Shown: one piece after another, positions 1 to 7,327 of the stretch
Numbering within the stretch: position 1 is the first letter of the stretch
Layout: each line of letters opens with the position of its first letter
Source: a virus
Reading direction: 5' to 3' (one strand)
DNA: 33,749 nucleotides
Virus record (IMG/VR): IMGVR_UViG_3300036770_003748
Location: 1 to 33,749 of that record
Made by a program: the position numbers and the translations under genes
Notes under the pieces: generated by a model
Told to the model about the DNA's origin: nothing
What the model saw: only the letters and a program-made list of their open reading frames with translations
Database searches by the model: none

Positions 1-127
1 CCCAACATTTGCATCTGCAACACAATTCTATTCAGATAGCGGATGTACTACGCCATTAAACGGAAACGACAACTGGTATTCCGATGGTACGACAGCACTA
101 CAAATTAACTCAAGTGGATCAGTAATA
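1..127. repeat. Terminal direct repeat, left copy (contig circularity)
   Basis: Bases 1-127 are identical to bases 33623-33749. A 127-base exact overlap at both contig ends is what a de Bruijn assembler with k=127 leaves on a circular sequence. The overlap lies inside one open reading frame that continues in phase across the join, which supports true circularity rather than a biological long terminal repeat. One copy should be removed, giving 33,622 bp. Confidence 0.95.
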
Positions 128-145
128 AGCACACAATCATGCTAA
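2..145 (+). CDS. 3' end of the Thr-rich tail protein (continues from 33749)
   Basis: When the circle is closed, the frame that starts at 30927 runs through base 33749 into base 128 and stops at TAA 143-145. The last residues form a small Cys-containing domain with WYSDG near its end, and the final residue is a cysteine visible only after closing the circle. The stop overlaps the start of the next gene (ATG at 139) by 7 nt, which suggests translational coupling. Bases 2-127 repeat the region also listed at the right end. Confidence 0.9.
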   Translation, partial: PTFASATQFYSDSGCTTPLNGNDNWYSDGTTALQINSSGSVISTQSC

Positions 146-1083
146 AACAAGTAAGATATATTTGCGCTCAGCCTGCCAACACATACTACGCTTGGCAGGT
201 TGAAGTTATGCTTAACAACTTCGAATCTATGGGCATCAATCTTAATCAGGTTGATATAGTATGCGAGAAACCTGCTTGTCGCACTCCCGAAGAATGGACA
301 AAGCTGGCAGAGCGCTATCCTGCACGATTCTTCTTCTATTGTGATAAAAGAGCCGAAAGAGGCTACATATCAAGCATCCGACCCAATATATTAAAACAGC
401 ATTTTGCACAGCATCCTGAACTATCTCAGGATGTTTTGTTTTATCACGATTGCGATATTGCCTTTACTCGTCCACCGAGTGAGTGGATAACGCAAGAAAT
501 GATTGAGGACGACAACTGGTATGGATCAGACACCAAGTGGTACATTGCATACGATTACATTGCAAGCAAAGGCGAACAGGTACTGGATATGATGGAAAAC
601 ATTATGCGTATGCCTGAAGGTATGGTCAAAGCTAATAATGACAACGCCATTGGCGCTCAGTATTTAATGAAGAACATAGATGATCGTTTCTGGGCAAGAG
701 TCGAGATGGACTGTGAGCGCTTATACGTGAAGGTAACAGAGCTTAATAAAGAACTTAAGCAAGAGAATCCGAATTATCATGAGCTTCAAATATGGTGCGC
801 TGATATGTGGGCGCTATTGTGGAACGCTTGGAAAGATGGAGTGACAACATTATGTCACCCTGCATTTGATTTTAGTTGGGGAACGTCTTCTCTTGATGAT
901 TATAATAAGATGAATATCTTTCATAATGCAGGCGTTGTAAGTGAAAATACAGGGTTATTCCACAAGGCAAAATACATGAATAGCTACCCTTACGGACTTA
1001 ATCTTGAGATCAAGCCAGATACTGCGAGCGCTGAATACTACAAATGGATTAAAAAAGCAGAACTAAATAGTGCATTGATATGA
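139..1083 (+). CDS. Glycosyltransferase-like protein, possible peptidyl O-glycosyltransferase
   Basis: A 314-residue protein with no signal peptide, probably cytoplasmic. It has a DxD motif at D104-C-D106 in a hydrophobic strand context (LFYHDCDIAF), as in metal-dependent GT-A glycosyltransferases. The N-terminal YYAWQVE segment (residues 16-22) and the late FHNAGV / FHKAKY segments recall peptidyl-serine/hydroxyproline glycosyltransferases of the SGT/HPAT type; this is recognition from memory, not a search result. The gene starts inside the stop of the Thr-rich tail-tip gene and ends in an ATGA overlap with a methyltransferase gene. I infer a role in sugar modification, perhaps of the threonine tracts in the tail protein. 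Glycosyltransferase fold fairly sure; substrate unknown. Confidence 0.65.
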   Translation: MLKQVRYICAQPANTYYAWQVEVMLNNFESMGINLNQVDIVCEKPACRTPEEWTKLAERYPARFFFYCDKRAERGYISSIRPNILKQHFAQHPELSQDVLFYHDCDIAFTRPPSEWITQEMIEDDNWYGSDTKWYIAYDYIASKGEQVLDMMENIMRMPEGMVKANNDNAIGAQYLMKNIDDRFWARVEMDCERLYVKVTELNKELKQENPNYHELQIWCADMWALLWNAWKDGVTTLCHPAFDFSWGTSSLDDYNKMNIFHNAGVVSENTGLFHKAKYMNSYPYGLNLEIKPDTASAEYYKWIKKAELNSALI

Positions 1084-1595
1084 ATACAAAAATAGTAAAT
1101 AGCGAAGATCCCAAAGAACATTGGAGTGATATAAAAAAAGTAGATGGAATGATTGTTATGGACTTAGGATGTGGTTGGCTATTTCAACCACACGAATGTA
1201 CACCAGAGTATTTTATAAATAGAGGCGCAAAAATGGTTGTTGGAATTGATGCTGCTGAAAGTGAAATACAACAACTTACAGAGAGATATCCAGATCATAT
1301 ATTTATTTGTAAAAATATAAGTACAAAAGATGATTTGTGCGAACTGTTTAATAAGTATATGCCAGATGTTGTCAAAATGGATATAGAAGGATATGAATCA
1401 CTAATTGATCAGATGGATGCAAATGACTTCACATCTATTCAAGAGCTTGCTATTGAATATCACAATACAATATGTAAAGAAATATTGGATAGAAAATTAC
1501 CAAAACTTGGATTTGCAATAACAAATGTAAATCAATTTGGATGGTTTTGTACAGATACAAATGTAATGGGAATTATGCACGCAATAAGATTATGA
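1080..1595 (+). CDS. FkbM-type SAM-dependent methyltransferase
   Basis: A 171-residue class I methyltransferase. SAM-binding motif I is MDLGCGW (residues 27-33) and is followed by VVGIDA (53-58). The FkbM hallmark KMDIEGYE lies at 99-106. FkbM-family enzymes often methylate sugar hydroxyls, which fits its position between glycosyltransferase-like genes. It overlaps the preceding gene by ATGA and the next by ATGA, so the cluster is probably translated as a unit. Base composition here is visibly more AT-rich than in flanking genes, hinting at separate acquisition. At 171 residues it is shorter than many FkbM proteins but appears to hold the whole catalytic core. Confidence 0.75.
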   Translation: MNTKIVNSEDPKEHWSDIKKVDGMIVMDLGCGWLFQPHECTPEYFINRGAKMVVGIDAAESEIQQLTERYPDHIFICKNISTKDDLCELFNKYMPDVVKMDIEGYESLIDQMDANDFTSIQELAIEYHNTICKEILDRKLPKLGFAITNVNQFGWFCTDTNVMGIMHAIRL

Positions 1596-2467
1596 TTAAA
1601 ATCATTAAAGCAACATACGGTGGACAAGATTGCACAAGTCAAATACAGTCAAAGATTGTAAATAATAGATTGATCATTAAGTCTTGCAATGACATTATTG
1701 GTGATCCTGCTGTAAATAGTGTTAAGCATCTTGTTATAGAATATGAGCATGAAGGCAAAATACAAGAAGAAAAAGTCATTGAAGGCGCATACTTATCACT
1801 TCCAAAAGTAAAGTACAAACGACTTGGCATATTCTATACGAATAACAACAATGTCAAGACAAGTCCGACAATAATAAAAAGCCTTGAGACAATAAAGATA
1901 GCAGCCGAAGGCAAAGCGGATATATTGACAAGTGTATGGAATAGAATTGAAGGCAATCCATTCCAGCAGTTTGAGGCATGGACAAAAACATCATCACACT
2001 TAAATCAGCTACTGCAAATTATGCAATTACTATATGTGGCAAGGGAAACAGGTGATTATGAATATGTCAGCTTTCTTGAGCATGATGTTTTATATCCTGA
2101 AGGATATTTCGATTTTCCAGAATTTGATAACGGACAGGTTCTTACAAATATGAACTATGGCGGTTTTTGTATTGACGGATGGCAAAAACGCAATCAAAAC
2201 GATGAGCCATTCCATCAAATGACAATGAGATTTGATGATGCCATAAAACATTGTGAATCCATAATACCTAATGCAATACTAAGCAATGCAGGTTTAATAG
2301 AGCCTCAAAACATGAATAGAATACAATGGAATTGCATAAATGAAGCAATACACGTTAATCACGGATTACACTTTACCAGTCATTTTAGTATCTACTCAAA
2401 AACACAGGTAGAAAAAAATCACAATTACTGGGGAAGCTATAACAATTTTCTTCATTTATTGCAATAA
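1592..2467 (+). CDS. Glycosyltransferase-like protein with N-terminal beta-rich domain
   Basis: A 291-residue protein. I chose ATG 1592 because it overlaps the previous stop as ATGA; an in-frame ATG at 1541 lies deep in the upstream gene. Residues 1-72 (ATYGGQDCTSQI, then GDPAVNSVKHLVIEY and an EG...LSLP ending) look like a DUF3395-type beta domain seen at the C-terminus of DNAJC11. Residues 80-290 look GT-A like: a strand YEYVSFLEHDVLYP at 157-169 holds an acidic EHD motif where a DxD is expected, followed by MNYGGFCIDGW. Very AT-rich, like the methyltransferase gene before it. Function inferred from motif and neighbours. Confidence 0.55.
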   Translation: MIKIIKATYGGQDCTSQIQSKIVNNRLIIKSCNDIIGDPAVNSVKHLVIEYEHEGKIQEEKVIEGAYLSLPKVKYKRLGIFYTNNNNVKTSPTIIKSLETIKIAAEGKADILTSVWNRIEGNPFQQFEAWTKTSSHLNQLLQIMQLLYVARETGDYEYVSFLEHDVLYPEGYFDFPEFDNGQVLTNMNYGGFCIDGWQKRNQNDEPFHQMTMRFDDAIKHCESIIPNAILSNAGLIEPQNMNRIQWNCINEAIHVNHGLHFTSHFSIYSKTQVEKNHNYWGSYNNFLHLLQ

Positions 2468-2508
2468 TTTTTTCTTATTTTTGATTGAACCATAAAACAC
2501 ACACACAT

Positions 2509-3357
2509 ATGCCAGTAGTAAAAGACGTACTGATAGGACTCCCAATCTACGATAACCGTATTGAGTATGATATTTTGCAGGAATGTTTGGAAGCCAAAAA
2601 TGATCCTGAATGCGTTGTAAAGGGCATTCAGTATTACAATGGCGACTCGCTCATTCCTCGTGGAAGAAATAAGATTGCAAAGATGTTTCTCGAGACAGAT
2701 TGCAAGTACTTAATGTTCATTGACAGCGATATACGCTTCCAGCGTTGGATGATAAACAAGCTAAGAGCGCATGACAAGGGTATTATTGGTGGTGTCTACC
2801 TAAAAAAGACGCTACCGTATCAGCCTGTCATGAATGCTTTTCTTGGTGAAGAAAATGGTCTTGCCATTATGCGTGAGATTGGAACAGGATTTATGATGAT
2901 CCGAAGAGATGTATTTGGAGCATTTAGATCTATGTGGCCAGAGCATGATTATCTCAATGATGATGATGAGCAGGCAGGAACATACCATGACTGGTTTAAG
3001 ATAGGCGTTTTCAGAGGTAAAGATGACGACAAGACAAAGCCGGGTCGTTACCTTTCTGAGGATTACTATTTCTGCCAAGAAGCAGCACAGTTGGGCTACA
3101 AGACCTACCTTGATCGAAGCATACTAACGCAGCACGTTGGTAAGATGACGTATCCTACAAAGGATGAGAGCTTGCTCAATGGCGCATCTGTTCTTATGGA
3201 ACGTATGCGTCCTGACGCTGAAATCGATAAAAATGTATTTGAGCGCATTGTTACGGCTGCACAAGCCCAGATCAATGCACGTAACCCATCCAGCTTGGAT
3301 GACCAAATTCCACCAGTATCGGAGGCAAATATAAAAGAGATTGGAAGTGAGCCATGA
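2509..3357 (+). CDS. GT-A family glycosyltransferase
   Basis: A 282-residue protein from ATG 2509; a TTG at 2485 would add eight residues and is less likely. The fold begins with VLIGLPIYDN, followed by the conserved RGRNKIAKMFLE segment, then strand YLMFIDSDIRF with the DSD motif at D72-S-D74, and IIGGVYLKK. This order is typical of phage and bacterial GT2-like transferases. It probably transfers an activated sugar in the host cytoplasm. It closes the sugar-modification cluster that starts at 139 and overlaps the next gene by ATGA. Acceptor unknown: virion protein, host glycan and modified base are all possible. Confidence 0.7.
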   Translation: MPVVKDVLIGLPIYDNRIEYDILQECLEAKNDPECVVKGIQYYNGDSLIPRGRNKIAKMFLETDCKYLMFIDSDIRFQRWMINKLRAHDKGIIGGVYLKKTLPYQPVMNAFLGEENGLAIMREIGTGFMMIRRDVFGAFRSMWPEHDYLNDDDEQAGTYHDWFKIGVFRGKDDDKTKPGRYLSEDYYFCQEAAQLGYKTYLDRSILTQHVGKMTYPTKDESLLNGASVLMERMRPDAEIDKNVFERIVTAAQAQINARNPSSLDDQIPPVSEANIKEIGSEP

Positions 3358-3842
3358 GCAAAGACTGGAAAGATATGACAGACGATGAGTTTGAGATATG
3401 GAGCAATGGTAAACAGATTGATCCAATTAGGATCGAGATACCAAAGCGCATAAATGACATACCTTCTTACGACTTCGGTGTTGTAGATGATCCAGTCGAA
3501 TTATACAAGGCTCACCTTAAAAAGATGGATAAACTTACAAAAAAAGCCAAAAAATCTAAAAAAACAGTAAAGGACAAAGTAATGGATACACTATTGAAAA
3601 AAGTATGGCAATTCCTGCGTGATGTATTATTGCAATGGATCTATCCATTTGCTATCTACAAAAAAGATGCAAACGATAAGCCAATCATTAATCCAACTAC
3701 AGGTAAGTTTGAGATTAACTGGTGGGCTACGGTTATCGCTCGTGTACTTAGTTTAGTTGCTGCTACATGGGGAACGCTTGAGTTTCTTGGTATGAGCGTA
3801 ACCGAATGGGTCGCTCGTGTTAGCCAAGCTCTTGGTCTATGA
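3354..3842 (+). CDS. Hypothetical protein with C-terminal membrane segment
   Basis: A 162-residue protein I do not recognise. Residues 1-60 are charged (KDWKDMTDDEFEIWSNGK). A lysine-rich stretch lies at about 60-75. Two aromatic/hydrophobic stretches follow: WQFLRDVLLQWIYPFAIY near 85-105 and ATVIARVLSLVAATWGTLEF near 126-145, the latter long enough to span a membrane. It might be a membrane or lysis accessory protein, or a tail component. Joined to its neighbours on both sides by ATGA overlaps. Confidence 0.6.
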   Translation: MSKDWKDMTDDEFEIWSNGKQIDPIRIEIPKRINDIPSYDFGVVDDPVELYKAHLKKMDKLTKKAKKSKKTVKDKVMDTLLKKVWQFLRDVLLQWIYPFAIYKKDANDKPIINPTTGKFEINWWATVIARVLSLVAATWGTLEFLGMSVTEWVARVSQALGL

Positions 3843-3961
3843 GCAAGACATATCCATATCCAATAGACTTCAATCCGCAATTCAATCCGAATCCTAAGCA
3901 ATCCTTAGTGGTTCGGATTTTGCGTGCTATCCTATCTAAATTGAACAAGCCGAAAGTATAA
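3839..3961 (+). CDS. Small basic hypothetical protein (40 residues)
   Basis: ATG 3839 overlaps the previous stop as ATGA, and TAA is at 3959-3961, four bases before the next ATG. The 40-residue product has a Pro/Asn-rich first half (YPYPIDFNPQFNPNP) and a basic helical second half (VVRILRAILSKLNKPK). The overlap and the exact fill of the gap support a real gene; function unknown. Confidence 0.5.
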   Translation: MSKTYPYPIDFNPQFNPNPKQSLVVRILRAILSKLNKPKV

Positions 3962-3965
3962 AATA

Positions 3966-4325
3966 ATGTCACTTCCTAATGTTGATACTGCTGGGGTATG
4001 GGACTTGGTAGCCTACCAAGGTGATACTCGTGTTTGGACGTTTACAATGGTTGACAATAATGGAAGTCCTGTCAGCCTTAGTGGAACGACCATAACAATG
4101 ACTATTAAACGTCAAAGAGGGGCAAATGTTCCTACTGTATGGGAAGGGTCAACAACAGGAGGCGAGATTACTATATCTGGTGCAGGAGATAACATTGTAA
4201 ATGTATATTTAGATGGAGATTATCCAGCCGGATCGCTTGTGTATGATGTTGAATTTGTAAAATCATCACAGACAATTACATATTTGACTGGGCAGTTTAT
4301 TGTAACTACGGAGGTGACAGCATGA
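3966..4325 (+). CDS. Baseplate/fibre accessory protein, BppU-N-like beta domain
   Basis: A 119-residue, beta-rich protein. The pattern YQGDTRVWTFTMVDNNGSPV followed by LSGTTITMTIKR matches the small immunoglobulin-like domains (BppU N-terminal type) that sit before phage tail-fibre genes. It ends with a strand-rich DVEFVKSSQTITYLTGQF. It overlaps the large fibre gene by ATGA, so the two are probably made together, and it may attach the fibre to the tail tip. Assigned from pattern and context. Confidence 0.55.
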   Translation: MSLPNVDTAGVWDLVAYQGDTRVWTFTMVDNNGSPVSLSGTTITMTIKRQRGANVPTVWEGSTTGGEITISGAGDNIVNVYLDGDYPAGSLVYDVEFVKSSQTITYLTGQFIVTTEVTA

Positions 4326-6961
4326 GTAATGTTAGTATCATTACATCGACAGGTACGGTAAATGTTGTTGCAGATGAAAACAAAGTCATTATAAGCCCTG
4401 TTGCTGCTGCCGGTATAGGTATTCCAGCCGGAGGCACAACGAATCAAGCACTTCTTAAGAATACCAATTCAGATTACGATACCGTATGGGCAAATGTTGT
4501 TCTTGAAGTAACCGGTGATGGCGTTGACAATACCGATCCTAAAAGACCTACACTTTCGTTTCCAACACCCGATGAGATTGGTGCTTACAGCAACACTAAT
4601 CCGGACAATTTTGTAAATACTCAAGGCGCTGCCGATGCTTCACCTGTTCAAAGCGTGAACGGTGAAACAGGAAATGTAAGTGTATTCGATGGTGGTAATA
4701 CCGGCGACATTCTTGTAAAGAATAGCAATACAAACTACGATACATCATGGACTGATTCCATCACGGTTGACAAGATTACATACGACATTGCAGCAGCCGA
4801 AACGCTTACAGCTCAGGGTCAGACGGCATGGAGCGCAGATGCACGTACACTTGCCATAAACAAAGGCAATGATTTTATCCAGTACGTAACGCAAGAACTT
4901 AGCTATGCACCATCACGTAATGCAGAGACAACGGCACTCATACGTGGCGAGCTTGTTATGGTTGATCCTGCGCAGCCGGCACAAGGTGATACGCTAAGAC
5001 TAAAGAGATATATAAGCAATGGAACCTATCCTGTTGACGTTTTTGTTGGTATGGTTGGTGAGACTATCCAGCCAAACGAGAACGGATTTGTTGAGTGGTT
5101 CGGTCAGTTAAATGCGTTATCCTTGCCAGCTCTTCAGCCTGTTGGTGAAACATGGGCTATAGGTGATATTTTATGGGCTAATCCTGCCATTCCCGGTGGG
5201 ATGACAAAGTTTGAGCCAGCTGCTCCAGCTCACAAAGTAAGTGTTGCGGCTATTCTCAACATTACTGGCAACAATATCCGTTTACAACTTAGACCTAATC
5301 TAAGAAGCCGTCTTGCTGATCTGCATGATGTACAGATTACAAATGTAAGCAATGCACAGGTGCTTTCATGGAACGGCACAGCATGGGTTAATAGCAATAA
5401 CGAAGCCGATGGCGTGTTATCTGTTACCGGTGATGGAGTTGATAATACAGATCCACAAAATCCGGTACTAAGCTTTCCTACCTTAGATGACATCGGTGCT
5501 TACAGTAATACAAACCCAGCCGGTTATGTAAACGCAACAGGCGCAGCTGCTGCAGCACCAATACAAACTGTGACTGGCGATGGCGTAGATAATACCAATG
5601 TTGGGAACGTGGTTATAAGCTATCCTACAGTAGATGATATTGGGGCATATAGCAATACCAACCCAGCAAATTATGTAAATGCTGCAGGTGCAGCTGCTTC
5701 CGCTCCAGTGCAATCGGTAAACGGACAGACAAATGTAGTCAACCTTGCTCTTGATGACCTTACCGATGTAAATGCTACAAACGCATCTAATGGACAAACG
5801 CTTGTCTACAATTCAACAGCGCTTGCTTGGGAAGCTGTAACTGTAGCTGCTGGAGGTGTGCAAAGTGTTACAGGTGATGGAGTTGATAATACAGATCCGG
5901 CAAATCCTGTCTTGTCATTTCCTACTAATGACGAGATAGGCGCTTATTCTAATACCAATCCAGATAATTTTGTAAACGCTGCTGGCGCTGCTGCTGCCGC
6001 ACCGGTACAAAGTGTTAATGGTCAGACTAATGTCGTTACACTTGGAGCTGATGATGTTGGAGCGTATTCCAATACTAACCCTGACAATTATATTAACGTA
6101 GCGCAAGCCGCTGCCGCTGCACCGGTACAATCAGTTAACGGACAAACAAATGTTGTTGTCTTAGGTGCTGACGATGTTGGTGCTTATAGTAATACAAATC
6201 CAGCTAACTATATCAACGTGGCACAAGCTGCCGCAGCCGCACCTATCCAGACAGTCACAGGCGACGGTGTAGACAATACGAACGTAGGCAATGTGGTAAT
6301 ATCCTATCCTACGGTTAACGATATTGGCGCCTACAGCAATACAAACCCTGCCAATTACATTAATGTGGCTCAAGCATCCGCTGCTGCACCTGTGCAGAGT
6401 GTGAATGGACAAACCAATGTCGTAGTACTTGGTGCGGACGATGTAGGCGCTTACAGTAACACTAATCCGGCTAATTATATAAACGTATCACAGGCAGCTG
6501 CTGCTGCTCCTGTGCAATCCGTAAATGGTCAGACCAACGTAGTCGTTTTAGGTGCGGATGATGTTGGAGCGTATTCTAACACTAATCCGAACAATTACAT
6601 TAATGTGGCACAAGCTGCTGCTGCCGCACCTATCCAGACGGTTACAGGCGATGGCGTAGATAATACGAATGTAGGAAACGTAGTTATAAGCTATCCTACT
6701 ATTGACGACATCGGAGCATATAGTAATACAAATCCAGCTAACTATATCAACGTGGCACAAGCTGCTGCTGCCGCACCTGTTCAATCCGTCAATGGACAAA
6801 CTAATGTTGTGCTTTTAAATGTATCAGATCTTAATGATACAAATATAACAAATGTTGCTAATGGTGAAGTATTAACTTATCAATCCGGAGAATGGATTAA
6901 TGCTTCAAGTAGCACTATAAGTAATCTACAAATTGTATATTTATCACAAGTTTTTAATTAA
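4322..6961 (+). CDS. Large repeat-containing tail fibre protein
   Basis: An 879-residue fibre. Ten copies of a unit centred on GAYSNTNP, each followed by NYIN/NFVN, an alanine-rich A(4-5)P stretch and VQSVNGQTNVV or IQTVTGDGVDNT, occupy residues about 90-125 and 370-840. This type of repeat forms trimeric beta-structured fibre shafts. Residues about 145-350 form a non-repeat insert (ALIRGELVMVD, then DTLRLKRYISNG and VGMVGETIQPNENG) like the GV-type domains of other fibres. The tail end (SDLNDTNITNVANGEVLTY) resembles the repeated LTDVNATNASNGQTL element. The DNA coding for the repeats is strongly divergent at synonymous sites. Probable role: host contact at the tail tip. Confidence 0.8.
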   Translation: MSNVSIITSTGTVNVVADENKVIISPVAAAGIGIPAGGTTNQALLKNTNSDYDTVWANVVLEVTGDGVDNTDPKRPTLSFPTPDEIGAYSNTNPDNFVNTQGAADASPVQSVNGETGNVSVFDGGNTGDILVKNSNTNYDTSWTDSITVDKITYDIAAAETLTAQGQTAWSADARTLAINKGNDFIQYVTQELSYAPSRNAETTALIRGELVMVDPAQPAQGDTLRLKRYISNGTYPVDVFVGMVGETIQPNENGFVEWFGQLNALSLPALQPVGETWAIGDILWANPAIPGGMTKFEPAAPAHKVSVAAILNITGNNIRLQLRPNLRSRLADLHDVQITNVSNAQVLSWNGTAWVNSNNEADGVLSVTGDGVDNTDPQNPVLSFPTLDDIGAYSNTNPAGYVNATGAAAAAPIQTVTGDGVDNTNVGNVVISYPTVDDIGAYSNTNPANYVNAAGAAASAPVQSVNGQTNVVNLALDDLTDVNATNASNGQTLVYNSTALAWEAVTVAAGGVQSVTGDGVDNTDPANPVLSFPTNDEIGAYSNTNPDNFVNAAGAAAAAPVQSVNGQTNVVTLGADDVGAYSNTNPDNYINVAQAAAAAPVQSVNGQTNVVVLGADDVGAYSNTNPANYINVAQAAAAAPIQTVTGDGVDNTNVGNVVISYPTVNDIGAYSNTNPANYINVAQASAAAPVQSVNGQTNVVVLGADDVGAYSNTNPANYINVSQAAAAAPVQSVNGQTNVVVLGADDVGAYSNTNPNNYINVAQAAAAAPIQTVTGDGVDNTNVGNVVISYPTIDDIGAYSNTNPANYINVAQAAAAAPVQSVNGQTNVVLLNVSDLNDTNITNVANGEVLTYQSGEWINASSSTISNLQIVYLSQVFN

Positions 6962-6966
6962 CGATC

Positions 6967-7323
6967 ATGGCTGATATAAGCAAACAAAAATTCACCAACG
7001 CAACCCTTGGAAGACCCATATTGGTAACCACCAATGCGTCTCCGGGCACAGATATTCATACTGTTACGACAAATTCATCGCAGTTTGATGAGGTGTGGCT
7101 GTATGCAGCTAATAACGGCACAACAAATATATCTCTAACGGTAGAATTTGGCAGTAATAGCAGCGCAGATCAGATCAACGCATCTATTCCGTTTAAAAGC
7201 GGATTGTATTTGATTGTGCCGGGCATTCCTATGCAGGGTGACGCTACGCCTCCAACCATAAAGGCATATACTAACACGGTTAATACGGTATCTATATCAG
7301 GATGGGTTAATAGATTAGGATAA
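6967..7323 (+). CDS. Small beta-rich virion-associated protein
   Basis: A 118-residue protein between two fibre genes with 5-base gaps on both sides. It has many Thr, Asn and Ser residues in short strands, such as DEVWLYAANNGTTNISLTVEFG and KAYTNTVNTVSISGWVNRLG. This looks like a small jelly-roll or fibre-capping domain. No catalytic motif is visible. Position and composition suggest a virion or fibre accessory protein; exact role unknown. Confidence 0.6.
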   Translation: MADISKQKFTNATLGRPILVTTNASPGTDIHTVTTNSSQFDEVWLYAANNGTTNISLTVEFGSNSSADQINASIPFKSGLYLIVPGIPMQGDATPPTIKAYTNTVNTVSISGWVNRLG

Positions 7324-7327
7324 TACT

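Noticed and set aside
2485-2508. TTG start adding eight residues to the glycosyltransferase
   Set aside because: His/Thr-rich extension from a CACACA run; ATG 2509 starts directly before the conserved strand.
4322-6961. Spaced repeats considered as a CRISPR array
   Set aside because: Repeats are in frame, protein-level and divergent at DNA level; no short exact direct repeats with unique spacers and no cas genes.
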